Shown piece after piece: positions 15,799-24,349 of a stretch of 64,000 nt of DNA (positions are counted from its first letter, which is position 1; every line of letters starts with the position of its first letter). The notes below the pieces were generated by a model, which did not search any database, was not told where the DNA came from, and worked only from the letters and a program-made list of their open reading frames with translations. The stretch comes from Kineococcus rhizosphaerae (lineage in GTDB: Bacteria; Actinomycetota; Actinomycetes; Actinomycetales; Kineococcaceae), in contig NZ_PVZF01000007.1 in the NCBI RefSeq assembly GCF_003002055.1, positions 186,001-250,000 on the forward strand. Reading direction: 5' to 3'. A program made the position numbers and the translations under genes.

Positions 15799-17277
15799 TC
15801 AGCCCGCCCGCTCGAGGGGGTGCCCGCCGTCGACGACGGTGCGGTCGCGGCCGGTCCGCTTGGCGCGGTAGAGGGCGGCGTCGGCGCGGGCCAGGACGGC
15901 CGGCGGCACCTCGGCGCCGTCCCAGGTGGCGACGCCGATCGAGCAGGTCTGGCCGTCGGGGACGCTGTCGTGGACGGCGCGCAGGACGCCGAGGGCGGTG
16001 TGCGCGGCGACGCCGGGCAGCAGCACGGTGAACTCCTCCCCTCCCCAGCGGGCCAGGAACACCCCCGGCAGGGCGTGCGTCCAGGCCCGGGCGGCCCGGA
16101 CGAGCAGGTCGTCACCGCCGTCGTGGCCGCGGGTGTCGTTGTAGGCCTTGAAGTGGTCGAGGTCGACGATGGCGACGCTGACCGGGCCCCCGGCGCGGGC
16201 GGAGGCGAAGACGCGGGCGACCTCGGCGTCCCAGGCGCGGCGGTTCGGCAGGCCCGTGAGCGGGTCGGTCTCGGCGAGGCGCTCGACGAGGGCGGCCTGG
16301 CTGCGGGTGACGCGCAGCAGGTCCCAGAGGCGGACCAGGACGAGCGCGACGACCACGACGGTCACGATCCCGAGGGCGACGCCGTGGTCGCCGGCGCCGG
16401 GGACCAGGTGCTCGAGGACGCCGGCCAGCGGCGGCAGGAGGGCGGCGGTCCCCAGCAGGGGCAACCGCACGAGCGGCGCGCCGGGGCGGTCGGCGACCGG
16501 CGGGCGCCCGAGCCGCGGCGCCGACGGGCTGCAGGCGGCGGCGGTGACGCAGGCGTAGAACACCAGCCACAGCAACCGCGCCCAGCGCGGCTGCTCCGCC
16601 TGCCCGGCGGCGACGAGGACCGCGACGGTGACGTCGGCGACGACGCTGGCCAGCAGTCCCGCCGTCAGCCACCAGAACGCGCCGGGCCGCCCGCTGCGCC
16701 ACCCCGTCGTGCGGACCAGGAGGAACACGACGGCGATGTCGGCCACGGGGTAGGCGGCGGCGACCAGCCGGGCCAGCAGCTCCTCGCGGGACCCGTCGAG
16801 GGCGGGCAGCACGGTGTAGACGACGAACAGCATGCCCACGCTGCCGGTCACCACGACGACGTCCAGCATCGACCCGCGGCGCAGGCCGCCGCGGGGGGCC
16901 GGCAGCAGCCGCAGGACGGCGAGGAACTGCGCGACCTGCCCGGCCAGGAAGAACACGTCCGCCGGGGAGGGCGAGGGCGAGGCCCCGACCAGGTCCAGGT
17001 GGGCGGTCACGACCTCGGCGGTCGTGAACAGCAGCTGGGTCAGCACGAGGAGCCGCCAGGGCCGTCGGGCCGGGGAGGCGGCGACCACGGCGAGCAGGAC
17101 GAGCGCGCAGGCGACGACGAGGGCGGTGTAGGCCAGGGACTCGGGGCGCCCGGCGGGCAGCAGCAGGTAGCCGGGGGCCAGCAGGACGAGGGCGGCGGCG
17201 ACGAGGAAGTCGTACCGGCGCGCGGGGACGGTCCCGGCCCGGTCCGCGGGTCCGGTCGCGCGCAGGCCCTCCCTCAC
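15799..17277 (-). CDS. Membrane diguanylate cyclase (GGDEF)
   Basis: A 492-residue protein. About eight to nine hydrophobic helices occupy residues 18-310, then a GGDEF domain with the active-site GGEEF at 412-416, LPNRRAWD near 340, and VDLDHFKAYND metal-binding aspartate. The residues five before GGEEF are LPGV rather than RxxD, so no product-inhibition site is visible. It should make c-di-GMP from GTP. It overlaps the upstream EAL gene by four bases (GTGA), so synthesis and breakdown enzymes are produced together. The membrane part may sense an unknown signal. Confidence 0.9.
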   Translation of the reverse strand: MREGLRATGPADRAGTVPARRYDFLVAAALVLLAPGYLLLPAGRPESLAYTALVVACALVLLAVVAASPARRPWRLLVLTQLLFTTAEVVTAHLDLVGASPSPSPADVFFLAGQVAQFLAVLRLLPAPRGGLRRGSMLDVVVVTGSVGMLFVVYTVLPALDGSREELLARLVAAAYPVADIAVVFLLVRTTGWRSGRPGAFWWLTAGLLASVVADVTVAVLVAAGQAEQPRWARLLWLVFYACVTAAACSPSAPRLGRPPVADRPGAPLVRLPLLGTAALLPPLAGVLEHLVPGAGDHGVALGIVTVVVVALVLVRLWDLLRVTRSQAALVERLAETDPLTGLPNRRAWDAEVARVFASARAGGPVSVAIVDLDHFKAYNDTRGHDGGDDLLVRAARAWTHALPGVFLARWGGEEFTVLLPGVAAHTALGVLRAVHDSVPDGQTCSIGVATWDGAEVPPAVLARADAALYRAKRTGRDRTVVDGGHPLERAG

Positions 17278-20120
17278 GCCCGCACCCGCTCGGCGCCGGC
17301 CCCCAGGGCGCGCGCGGCGCGGGCGGCGGCGGCGACGGCGGCGTCGCGCAGCACGGGGGCGAGGTCGTGCTGGGTCTGCCGCCAGCACTGGACCAGGACG
17401 AAGCGGACGCCGCGCTCGTCGACGACGGGGACGGTGAGCACGGCCCGCGCCCCGAAGCGGTGGGCGATCCCGGGGTCGACGACGGAACTGGTGCCGGTGT
17501 CCGGCACCCACACCGGCCGGCGGCTGGCGATGGTGCGGGCGACGGCGCTGCGGCCGCTCGCGTGGAAGGGGACGCCCTCGACGACCGCGGGCTCGACCCG
17601 GCCGAAGTGGGCGACGACGTCCCAGCGGTCCTCCAGCGGGCAGACCTGCCGGACGAGGACGCTGAAGTCGGGGCGCGTGAGGTCGTGGACGGCGCGGGCC
17701 AGGCCCTCGCCGACGGCGGTGTCGTCGGAGGCGCGCTCGACGTCGGCCATGACCTGCAGCAGGCCGTGGAGCCGGTCGAGGACCCCGGCGGGTTCGACGC
17801 CCTCGAGGTGGTCGGCGACGAGCCCGGCCAGGGTCCGCAGCTGCGCGCGCCGGTCGGCGTCGAGGGCCACGGGGCGGCGGTCGTAGACGCACAGGACCCC
17901 GAGGCAGCGGCCGTGGGCGTCGAGGACGGGCACGCCCGTGAGGTGGCGGACCCCGTTCTGCGCGATCGCCCCGCCCACGAACCGCGGGTCGGTCCCGCAG
18001 TCGTACTCGACGACGTCGTGCTGCAGGACCGTCCACGCGCAGGGGGTGCCGTCGCGCGGCACCCGCGTGAGGTCGTGCCCGTGGGCGGCGAGCACGTGGA
18101 CGTGGTCCTCGGTGACGACGTTGAAGCTGGCGAACTCCGTCCCGGCGACGGTCGCGGCGAGCTCGGTGACGCGGCGCAGCAGCCGCTGGGCGCGGTCGGC
18201 GGTGGCCAGGACCTCGTGGGCGAGCCGGGCGCGCCCGGTCTCGTCGACCGGCCGCGGGGCCCGCACGGGACCGTCCAGGCCCGCCGGGGTGAGGTCGAGG
18301 ACCTGCGGGGCGCTCGCGAGCGCACCGGTGAAGACCTCCGCGGCCGGCACCGGCCGCGAGAAGTGGAAGCCCTGCAGGACGTCGGCGCCCAGCCCGCGGA
18401 CGAGGTCGGCGGTGCGGGCGTCCTCGACGCCCTCGGCGACGACCTCCATGGACAGCCGGTGGGCGAGGTCGACGAGCGCGCGCACGATGGCGGCGTCGGT
18501 GGGTGCGTGGGGGGCGGCGGCGACGAAGGAGCGGTCGATCTTCAGCTCGTCCGCCTCGAGCTGGCGCAGCATCGTCAGCGACGTGTAGCCGGTGCCGAAG
18601 TCGTCCAGGGACACGCGGGCCCCGGCGGCGCGCAGCGCGGCGAGGACGGCGGCCGCCCCGCACGGGTCGTCGAGCAGGGCGCTCTCGGTGACCTCCAGGG
18701 TCAGGGTCCCGCGCTCGAGGCGGTGCTCGGCCAGGACGTCGCGGACGGTCTGGACGAGGGTCGGCTCGCCGAGGACGGCGGCGGACAGGTTCACCGAGAC
18801 GCCGACGTCGTGGCCGTCGGCGCGCCAGGCGGCGCACTGGGCGACGGCCTCGCGCAGCACGAAGCGGGTCAGGCCGACGATGGTCTGGCTGCGCTCGGCG
18901 AGCGGGACGAACGCCCCGGGACCCAGCAGACCCCGTTCGGGGTGCTGCCAGCGCACGAGGGCCTCCACGCCGACGACGCGGTGGGTGCCGGCGGTGACCA
19001 GCGGCTGGTAGTGGACGCGCAGCTGCCCGTCGGCGATGGCCCCGGGCAGTTCGGTGTGCAGGGCCAGGGCGTCGACGTCGAGGGCTGCGGTCCCCTCCGC
19101 CACGGCGGTGCGCGTCGGGGTCGTGTGCGCGCCGAGGAGGGCGACGTCGGCGGCGGCGAGCAGTTCCTCGAGGTCACGGCCGTGGTCGGGCACGCAGGCG
19201 ACGCCGACGGAGGTCTCCGGCCGCACGTGCAGCCCGCGCCCGGCGCTGCGCCCGGAGAGCACGACGGGTTCGAGCAGGACGCTGCGCAGGGCGATGCCCT
19301 CCTGGCGGCCGGTGGCCAGGGAGTCCCCGGCGGACCCGGTCGTCAGGGGGCGGACGACGGCGAGGGTGTCGGGTGCCACCCGCGCCACGACCGCGCCGGG
19401 CAGTTCGGCGAGCCGGCGGGCCGACTCGGCCAGGACGACGTCGGCGGCCGGGCCGCCGAGGGCCAGCCGCAGTTCGCGCAGGTCGTCGTGGTGGACGACG
19501 GCGACGGTCCACGCGGTCGGCGCGTCCTCGGGCACGTCCCGCAGCGCGGCGGCGCACCGCTCGAGCAGACCGCGCCGGTTGGGCAGGTCGAGCACGTCGT
19601 CGCGCGCGGCCCGGCGCTGGGCCGCGCGCACGACCAGGCGCACCAGGACCGTCGGCACGACGGTCGTGGCGGGCAGCGCGGCCAGCCAGCCCCCGATCTC
19701 GTGCCCGTGCCCGGCGGTGGCCAGGGCCAGCGGCAGGCCGGCGAAGGGCAGGGCCGTGTGCAGGACGACCGCCCGGCGCGAGCGCAGGGAGGCGGTGCAG
19801 GTGGCGCCGACGGCGTAGAACAGGACGAACGCGCCCGTCGCGGGCGAGCCGTCGGCGAAGTGCACGGACAGGGTCGTCAGGAGCGTGCCGACGGCGACGG
19901 GGACCTGCGGGGACGCGCGGACCAGCGAGGGCACGAGGGCGAACAGCAGGCTCGCGAGCACCCCGACGGCCGCGACGGCCAGCAGCGGCCCGCGGTCCAG
20001 CCCCGACCAGCCCGGCCACCCGGCGATGCCGACGGCCGCCACGGACGCCGTGGCGTGCGCGGCGACGACGACCCGGCGGTCGAGCTCGGGCGCGGGCGCG
20101 CGGTCGGGAGAGCTGGTCAC
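17274..20120 (-). CDS. EAL phosphodiesterase with degenerate GGDEF and two GAF domains
   Basis: A 948-residue protein: about six membrane helices (residues 16-165), a degenerate GGDEF domain (APDTL at 249-253 in place of GGDEF), an EAL domain (about 355-600) and two GAF domains (about 645-770 and 780-935). The EAL site looks complete: EALVRW at 386, SVNLS, EVTES, DDFGTGYTSL at 506, LKIDRSF, VVAEGVED and QGF. It should hydrolyse c-di-GMP. GAF domains after the EAL domain are an uncommon order. It is translationally coupled to the downstream cyclase. The GTG start at 20120 precedes the first membrane helix. Confidence 0.88.
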   Translation of the reverse strand: MTSSPDRAPAPELDRRVVVAAHATASVAAVGIAGWPGWSGLDRGPLLAVAAVGVLASLLFALVPSLVRASPQVPVAVGTLLTTLSVHFADGSPATGAFVLFYAVGATCTASLRSRRAVVLHTALPFAGLPLALATAGHGHEIGGWLAALPATTVVPTVLVRLVVRAAQRRAARDDVLDLPNRRGLLERCAAALRDVPEDAPTAWTVAVVHHDDLRELRLALGGPAADVVLAESARRLAELPGAVVARVAPDTLAVVRPLTTGSAGDSLATGRQEGIALRSVLLEPVVLSGRSAGRGLHVRPETSVGVACVPDHGRDLEELLAAADVALLGAHTTPTRTAVAEGTAALDVDALALHTELPGAIADGQLRVHYQPLVTAGTHRVVGVEALVRWQHPERGLLGPGAFVPLAERSQTIVGLTRFVLREAVAQCAAWRADGHDVGVSVNLSAAVLGEPTLVQTVRDVLAEHRLERGTLTLEVTESALLDDPCGAAAVLAALRAAGARVSLDDFGTGYTSLTMLRQLEADELKIDRSFVAAAPHAPTDAAIVRALVDLAHRLSMEVVAEGVEDARTADLVRGLGADVLQGFHFSRPVPAAEVFTGALASAPQVLDLTPAGLDGPVRAPRPVDETGRARLAHEVLATADRAQRLLRRVTELAATVAGTEFASFNVVTEDHVHVLAAHGHDLTRVPRDGTPCAWTVLQHDVVEYDCGTDPRFVGGAIAQNGVRHLTGVPVLDAHGRCLGVLCVYDRRPVALDADRRAQLRTLAGLVADHLEGVEPAGVLDRLHGLLQVMADVERASDDTAVGEGLARAVHDLTRPDFSVLVRQVCPLEDRWDVVAHFGRVEPAVVEGVPFHASGRSAVARTIASRRPVWVPDTGTSSVVDPGIAHRFGARAVLTVPVVDERGVRFVLVQCWRQTQHDLAPVLRDAAVAAAARAARALGAGAERVRA

Positions 20121-20254
20121 GCAGAGTGGATCGACCCATCACGTCAACCTCTAGATGCGCCGTCCGAGTGTCACGCCCCCGGCGGGTACGGGATGCGCAC
20201 CGGCCCGGTGCGTGGTGTCGTTCCCCGCGCACGTGGTGAGCGGGAGGAGACGTC

Positions 20255-21025
20255 GTGGGACTGCTGGACCGACTGTTCGGGCGGCGCGGGGACGGGGCGG
20301 AGCAGGAGCCCCGGCCGGAGCCGCCGCGCTCCCCCTCGCCCCCGCCCGCGAGCGCCGGCGGCGGGGGCCCGGCCCCTCAGGACCCCGACCGCGCGGCGAT
20401 CGAGCGGTACCGCTACCTGCTGCGCACGGCCCCGCCGGACCAGCTGGAGGAGGCGCACGCCGAGGCCTTCGCCAAGCTCACCCCCGAGCAGCGCCGGCAG
20501 GTCCTGGAGCAGCTGTCCGCCGTCGTCCCGGCCTCCGAGCGGGGCGCGGACGACCCCCGGAGCCTGGCGCGGGCCGCGACCCGCGCCGAGGTCCGGCAGC
20601 CCGGGACGCTCGTGCAGGTCTTCACCGGCCCCGGACCCGGCTACGGACCCGGCTACGGCGGCGGGTTCGGCGGTGGTGGGTTCGGCCGGGGCTTCGGAGG
20701 AGGCTTCGGAGGGGGGATGGGCCTGGGCGGGACGCTGCTCACGAGCGTCGCGGGCGCCTTCGTCGGCACGGCCCTCGCCGACGCGCTGATCCCGGACGAC
20801 TTCGGCAACGAGCACTGGGGCGACGACCAGGCCTTCGAGGCCGGCCAGGAGCAGGGGTACGACCAGGGCTACGACGCCGGGTACGACCAGGGGCAGGACC
20901 AGGGGCAGGACCAGGGGCAGGGCCACGAGGACGCCGGGTACTCCGACGCGGGGTACTCCGACGGTGGTTTCGACGGCGGGGGCTTCGACGACGGCGGGTT
21001 CGACGGCGGGGACCTCGACGTCTGA
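20255..21025 (+). CDS. Glycine-rich low-complexity protein of unknown function
   Basis: A 256-residue protein with an amphipathic N-terminus (GLLDRLFGRR), a proline-rich linker, a conserved-looking helical block (residues 45-95, ERYRYLLRTAPPDQLEEAHA ... LTPEQRRQVLEQL), a glycine/tyrosine-rich stretch (125-150), a short hydrophobic segment (TLLTSVAGAFVGTALADAL), and an acidic tail with DQGQ and GGFD repeats. Relatives in other actinobacteria share the helical block; function is unknown. A GGAGGAGA ribosome site precedes the GTG start. The repeats are encoded by near-identical DNA units and could vary in length between strains. Confidence 0.8.
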   Translation: MGLLDRLFGRRGDGAEQEPRPEPPRSPSPPPASAGGGGPAPQDPDRAAIERYRYLLRTAPPDQLEEAHAEAFAKLTPEQRRQVLEQLSAVVPASERGADDPRSLARAATRAEVRQPGTLVQVFTGPGPGYGPGYGGGFGGGGFGRGFGGGFGGGMGLGGTLLTSVAGAFVGTALADALIPDDFGNEHWGDDQAFEAGQEQGYDQGYDAGYDQGQDQGQDQGQGHEDAGYSDAGYSDGGFDGGGFDDGGFDGGDLDV

Positions 21026-21053
21026 GGACGGCCCGTCCCGCCGATCACGACGG

Positions 21054-21935
21054 GTGCCCGAGCACGGCGGTCCGCCCGCCGTCCCCGCCGAACCGGTCGC
21101 GGGCTGGTCCGCAGGCCGGCTGGTGCAGTACGACCGACGGGTGGAGCAGAAGAGGTCCTCGCCGGAGCCGACCGCGTCCGAGCAGCGACGGCTGCTGGAG
21201 GAGCAGTGGCAGGCGTTCGACGCCCGCTGGCAGGCACTGGCCGATCGACCGGAGCTGGCACGGGCGCGACGACGCGCCCTGGCCGGTCTCGACCGGTTGG
21301 CCGAGGGCCGTGACACCTCCGCCACCGAGCGCGACACCGCAGCCTCCGAACGCGACGACCAGGCCGAGGGGCGCGACACCGCAGCCACCGAGCGCGACCT
21401 CACCTCCTTCGAGCGCGACGCGGCCGCCGACGACCGGGACGCGGCCGGCGCGCAGGCCGACGACGTCCGCGGTGCGCGCGGTGAGGACACCACCGCCTCC
21501 CGAGCCGACCGGCAGATGGCCCGCTCCGACCGGCGCGCAGCCGCGCACGACCGGCGCAGGGCGTTCGCCGACCGCGAAGCCGCCGACCGGGACCGTGACG
21601 ACGCCCGTGGTGACCGGGCGGGCTCCGCCGGCGACCGCGGCCACTCCGGCGACGACCGTCAGCGGTCGGCGCAGCTGCGCCGGCAGGAGGACGCCCACCG
21701 GGCAGCGGGTCGGGAGCGCGAGCAGGCGGTGACCACCGCCGCCATCGAGGCGTGCGAGCAGCTGGCCCTGACGCTGGAGCACTGCAGCACGCTGTACGAG
21801 CAGCTGGCCGTGCGCGAGGACGACGAGCAGCACGCAGCGCAGCTGCGCGTCATGGCCGAACGCCAACGGACCCGAGCCGGTGAGGCCTCGGCCCGGGCAC
21901 ACCGACTGGCCCACCCACCCGGCACCGGTTCCTGA
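21054..21935 (+). CDS. Hydrophilic protein with ERD/RDTAA repeats
   Basis: About 293 residues from GTG 21054, 28 bases after the glycine-rich gene. Residues about 90-205 are a run of seven-residue units such as ERDTAAS, GRDTAAT and ERDLTSF, almost entirely charged residues and alanine, predicted to form one long charged helix. The C-terminal 80 residues are a more ordinary helical domain with two cysteines. Similar RD-repeat helices are seen attached to sensory domains in actinobacteria, but no such domain is present here. A GTG at 21123 is an alternative start. Function unknown. Confidence 0.65.
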   Translation: MPEHGGPPAVPAEPVAGWSAGRLVQYDRRVEQKRSSPEPTASEQRRLLEEQWQAFDARWQALADRPELARARRRALAGLDRLAEGRDTSATERDTAASERDDQAEGRDTAATERDLTSFERDAAADDRDAAGAQADDVRGARGEDTTASRADRQMARSDRRAAAHDRRRAFADREAADRDRDDARGDRAGSAGDRGHSGDDRQRSAQLRRQEDAHRAAGREREQAVTTAAIEACEQLALTLEHCSTLYEQLAVREDDEQHAAQLRVMAERQRTRAGEASARAHRLAHPPGTGS

Positions 21936-21968
21936 GCACCACCGGGCGCAGGACCCGCACCCCGGTGC

Positions 21969-22565
21969 TCACCGCCCCCACCCCCGGGTCCCCGGGGGTG
22001 GACCGGGAGGGACCTGAGCGGAGACCAGCTCCGGCACGCCCAGCCGGGTCGCCGTCGACTGCAGGCGCGAGAGCTGCGTGCGCTGGCGCAGACCTGCGCC
22101 GCGGACGGACGTCACCCACAGCCGGGCGTTCAGCCGCCCGGCACGCTGTCCGGCCAGCTCGGCCCGTTCCAAGCAGGCAGCGAGGTGCGTGGCGGGGTCT
22201 CCGAGGCCGACCACCGTCGCCCCGCCGTCCACCACGACCACGGCCGCAGGAGCGGCGGTCGCGGTGGCGGTGATGCGGACCCTCACCTGGTCACCGACCC
22301 CCTCGACCCGCAGGCTCGGCGCGCCGTCCAGGTGCAGACCTCGCCGGTCGGCCTGCTCGGTGAGCCGTGCCCGCACGCGGTGCCGCAGGGTCTGCGGGTA
22401 GCGCTGCCACTCGGTCCAGGCGGCGACGGTCACCACGGTGAGGTGGACGGTGGGAGGCACGGCGGTCCTGACCAGGAGCGGCAGCCGGGTCCTCGACACG
22501 GCCGCGCGGTGAGAGCCGGGGGCTCGACTCCGCTCCAGGGTGCAGTCCGCGCTCCGTCCCGGCAA
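21969..22565 (-). CDS. Hypothetical protein, orphan
   Basis: A 198-residue frame with consistently GC-rich third codon positions and ordinary amino-acid composition, in an otherwise empty 700-base stretch, converging on the repeat protein gene. It has a hydrophobic stretch near residues 30-50 followed by an alternating strand-like region (VRVRITATATAAPAAVVVVD) and a helical C-terminus. No motif is recognised. The start could be GTG 22565 or GTG 22499. Evidence is codon pattern only. Confidence 0.5.
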   Translation of the reverse strand: MPGRSADCTLERSRAPGSHRAAVSRTRLPLLVRTAVPPTVHLTVVTVAAWTEWQRYPQTLRHRVRARLTEQADRRGLHLDGAPSLRVEGVGDQVRVRITATATAAPAAVVVVDGGATVVGLGDPATHLAACLERAELAGQRAGRLNARLWVTSVRGAGLRQRTQLSRLQSTATRLGVPELVSAQVPPGPPPGTRGWGR

Positions 22566-22637
22566 CCCGCGGTCGCAGCGCCCCGTGATCGGTGTCGCGA
22601 CCCCGCGCGACCCAGCCGTCCGGGCCGCAGGACGGTC

Positions 22638-22895
22638 CTACCCCAGCCGGGCGCGCAGCTCCTCGTCGCTGGGTTCGACCAGGTGGGAGCCGTCGGGCCA
22701 CACGATGGTGGGGATGCGCCGCGCGCCGCCCTGCAGCCGGCGCACCAGCTCGGTGGCGGCCTCGTCGGCCTCGACGTCGACGTAGCGGTGCGGCACGCCC
22801 TCGGCCTCCAGCAGCGCCCGGCTGCGCCGCACGTCCGGGCACCAGCCCGCGCCGTACACCACCAGCTCGGCGCTGCCGTCGTCGACGGGTTCCAC
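22638..22895 (-). CDS. Glutaredoxin/mycoredoxin-like protein with a single active-site cysteine
   Basis: An 85-residue protein with the glutaredoxin fold pattern: VVYGAGWCPDVRRSRALLE (active-site helix), HRYVDVEAD, and the cis-proline IPTIVWPDGS. The usual second cysteine of the CxxC pair is replaced by valine, so a dithiol mechanism is not possible; a monothiol mechanism with mycothiol is possible. Related actinobacterial proteins have CPDT at this site. It is a stand-alone gene between an orphan frame and pheA. Confidence 0.8.
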   Translation of the reverse strand: MEPVDDGSAELVVYGAGWCPDVRRSRALLEAEGVPHRYVDVEADEAATELVRRLQGGARRIPTIVWPDGSHLVEPSDEELRARLG

Positions 22896-22980
22896 GGGCT
22901 CTCCTCGGGTCGGGGTCCGGCGGCGGGCGTTCCCGCCGCCGCAGGACAGTCTCCTCCGCCCGGGGCGCGCGGGCGCGGTC

Positions 22981-23919
22981 TCAGGAGGCCGAGCCGGCGC
23001 GCAGCCCGTCGAGCCAGCCCTGGGCGGCCACGAAGTCGTCCTCGGTCGGCCCGGTGCCGGTGACGGTGCGGCCGCCGTCGGCGCGGGGGTAGCTGCCGAC
23101 GAACCGCACCTTCTCGCAGACGCGGTGCAGGCCCATGAGGGCCTCCCCGACGCGGGCGTCGCTGACGTGCCCGTCGCAGTCGATGGAGAAGCAGTACCGG
23201 CCGAGGGCGTCGCCGGCGGGGCGGGACTCGATGCGGGTCAGGTTGATGCCGCGCGTGACGAACTGCTCGAGCGCCTCGACGAGCGCACCGGGGCGTTCCT
23301 CGCGCAGGAACACGACGAGCGACGTCTTGTCGTCGCCGGTGGGCTCGGGGACCACGCCGGGCCGCGAGAGCAGGACGAAGCGGGTCTGCGCGCCGGCGCG
23401 GTCCTCGATCGCCTCGGCGAGGACGTCGAGGCCGTGGGTGCGGGCGGCGAAGGGCGCGCAGATGGCGCCCTCGAACCCGGCCGGCTCCCCGCCGGCGAGC
23501 TCGTCGGCGAGGGCCTGGGCCGAGGCGGCCGTGGAGGTCGCCGGGACGTACGCGGCCCCGGGCAGGTTGGTGTGCAGCCAGCGCCGGACCTGCGCGTACG
23601 CGTGCGAGTGGGTGCTGACGCGGGTGATGTCGGCCAGCCCCACGCCCGGCCGGGCGGCCAGGACGAAGCTGACGGGGATGACGACCTCGGCGACGACGAC
23701 GAGCGGGTCACCGACCGCGAGCCCGTCGAGGGTGGCGGGGACGCCGCCCTCGACGGAGTTCTCGATCGGCACGCACCCGACGTCGGCCGCCCCGGTCCGG
23801 ACGGCTTCGATCGTGGCGTCGACGCTGGTCACGGGCACGGCGGGCGCGTCGCCGACGACGGTCCGCAGCGCGGCTTCCGAGAAGGTCCCGACCGGGCCGA
23901 AGAACGCGTAGCGCAGCAC
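22981..23919 (-). CDS. pheA: Prephenate dehydratase
   Basis: A 312-residue enzyme that converts prephenate to phenylpyruvate in phenylalanine synthesis. The periplasmic-binding-like catalytic domain (residues 2-185) has FFGPVGTFSEAAL at the N-terminus and VGCVPIENSVEGGV near 55-68. The C-terminal ACT regulatory domain (about 200-285) has the NLTRIESRP signature that binds phenylalanine for feedback inhibition. It is monofunctional, without a chorismate mutase domain, as usual in actinobacteria. GTG start. Confidence 0.97.
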   Translation of the reverse strand: MLRYAFFGPVGTFSEAALRTVVGDAPAVPVTSVDATIEAVRTGAADVGCVPIENSVEGGVPATLDGLAVGDPLVVVAEVVIPVSFVLAARPGVGLADITRVSTHSHAYAQVRRWLHTNLPGAAYVPATSTAASAQALADELAGGEPAGFEGAICAPFAARTHGLDVLAEAIEDRAGAQTRFVLLSRPGVVPEPTGDDKTSLVVFLREERPGALVEALEQFVTRGINLTRIESRPAGDALGRYCFSIDCDGHVSDARVGEALMGLHRVCEKVRFVGSYPRADGGRTVTGTGPTEDDFVAAQGWLDGLRAGSAS

Positions 23920-23965
23920 GGTCGGACACAGTAGCCGTCCGGCCGCCCCGCTCAGCCGGCCGTGC

Positions 23966-24271
23966 TCACCCGGCTCTGCGCAGCTTGCGCTTGTCGGTGC
24001 GCCCGCTCCAGATGGCGTCGCGCTGGTCCTCGGTCAGCCCGCCCCAGACCCCGTAGTTCTCCCGGTGCGTCAGGACGTGCTGGCGGCACTGGCGCAGCAC
24101 GGGACACTCGGCGCAGATCGCCAGCGCCGCCGCGTCGCGGTGCTGGCGGGCTGCGCCCCGTTCGAGCTCGGGGTGGAAGAACAGCTCGGGGTCTGCTTCC
24201 CGGCAGGCGCCTGTGAGCTGCCACTCCCAGGCGTCGACCGTGGGGCGAAGGCCTCTGCTCGTCTCACTCAT
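23966..24271 (-). CDS. WhiB-family iron-sulfur regulator, WhiB3/WhiD-like
   Basis: A 101-residue protein with the four cluster-binding cysteines at 23, 53, 56 and 62 (CxxC within ICAECPVLRQC), followed by the GVWGGLT turn and a basic C-terminus (TDKRKLRR) for DNA contact. The segment WQLTGACREADPELFFHPE resembles WhiB3/WhiD more than WhiB1 or WhiB4. Members sense nitric oxide or redox state and act with the principal sigma factor. I chose the ATG at 24271 because it has an AGGGGG ribosome site; a GTG at 24298 would add nine residues. Confidence 0.93.
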   Translation of the reverse strand: MSETSRGLRPTVDAWEWQLTGACREADPELFFHPELERGAARQHRDAAALAICAECPVLRQCRQHVLTHRENYGVWGGLTEDQRDAIWSGRTDKRKLRRAG

Positions 24272-24349
24272 TGAATTGCCCCCTCGGTCGTGGTGCACGT
24301 GCGGCCACGTGCGGTCACATGGACCGCTCTTGCCCTCAGGGGAGAAAAC

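Noticed and set aside
17367-20789. A 1140-residue open frame on the plus strand
   Set aside because: It is antisense to the EAL gene, which has intact catalytic motifs on the other strand.
24272-24298. Longer start (GTG 24298) for the WhiB gene
   Set aside because: The ATG at 24271 has a good AGGGGG ribosome site and gives the usual family length.
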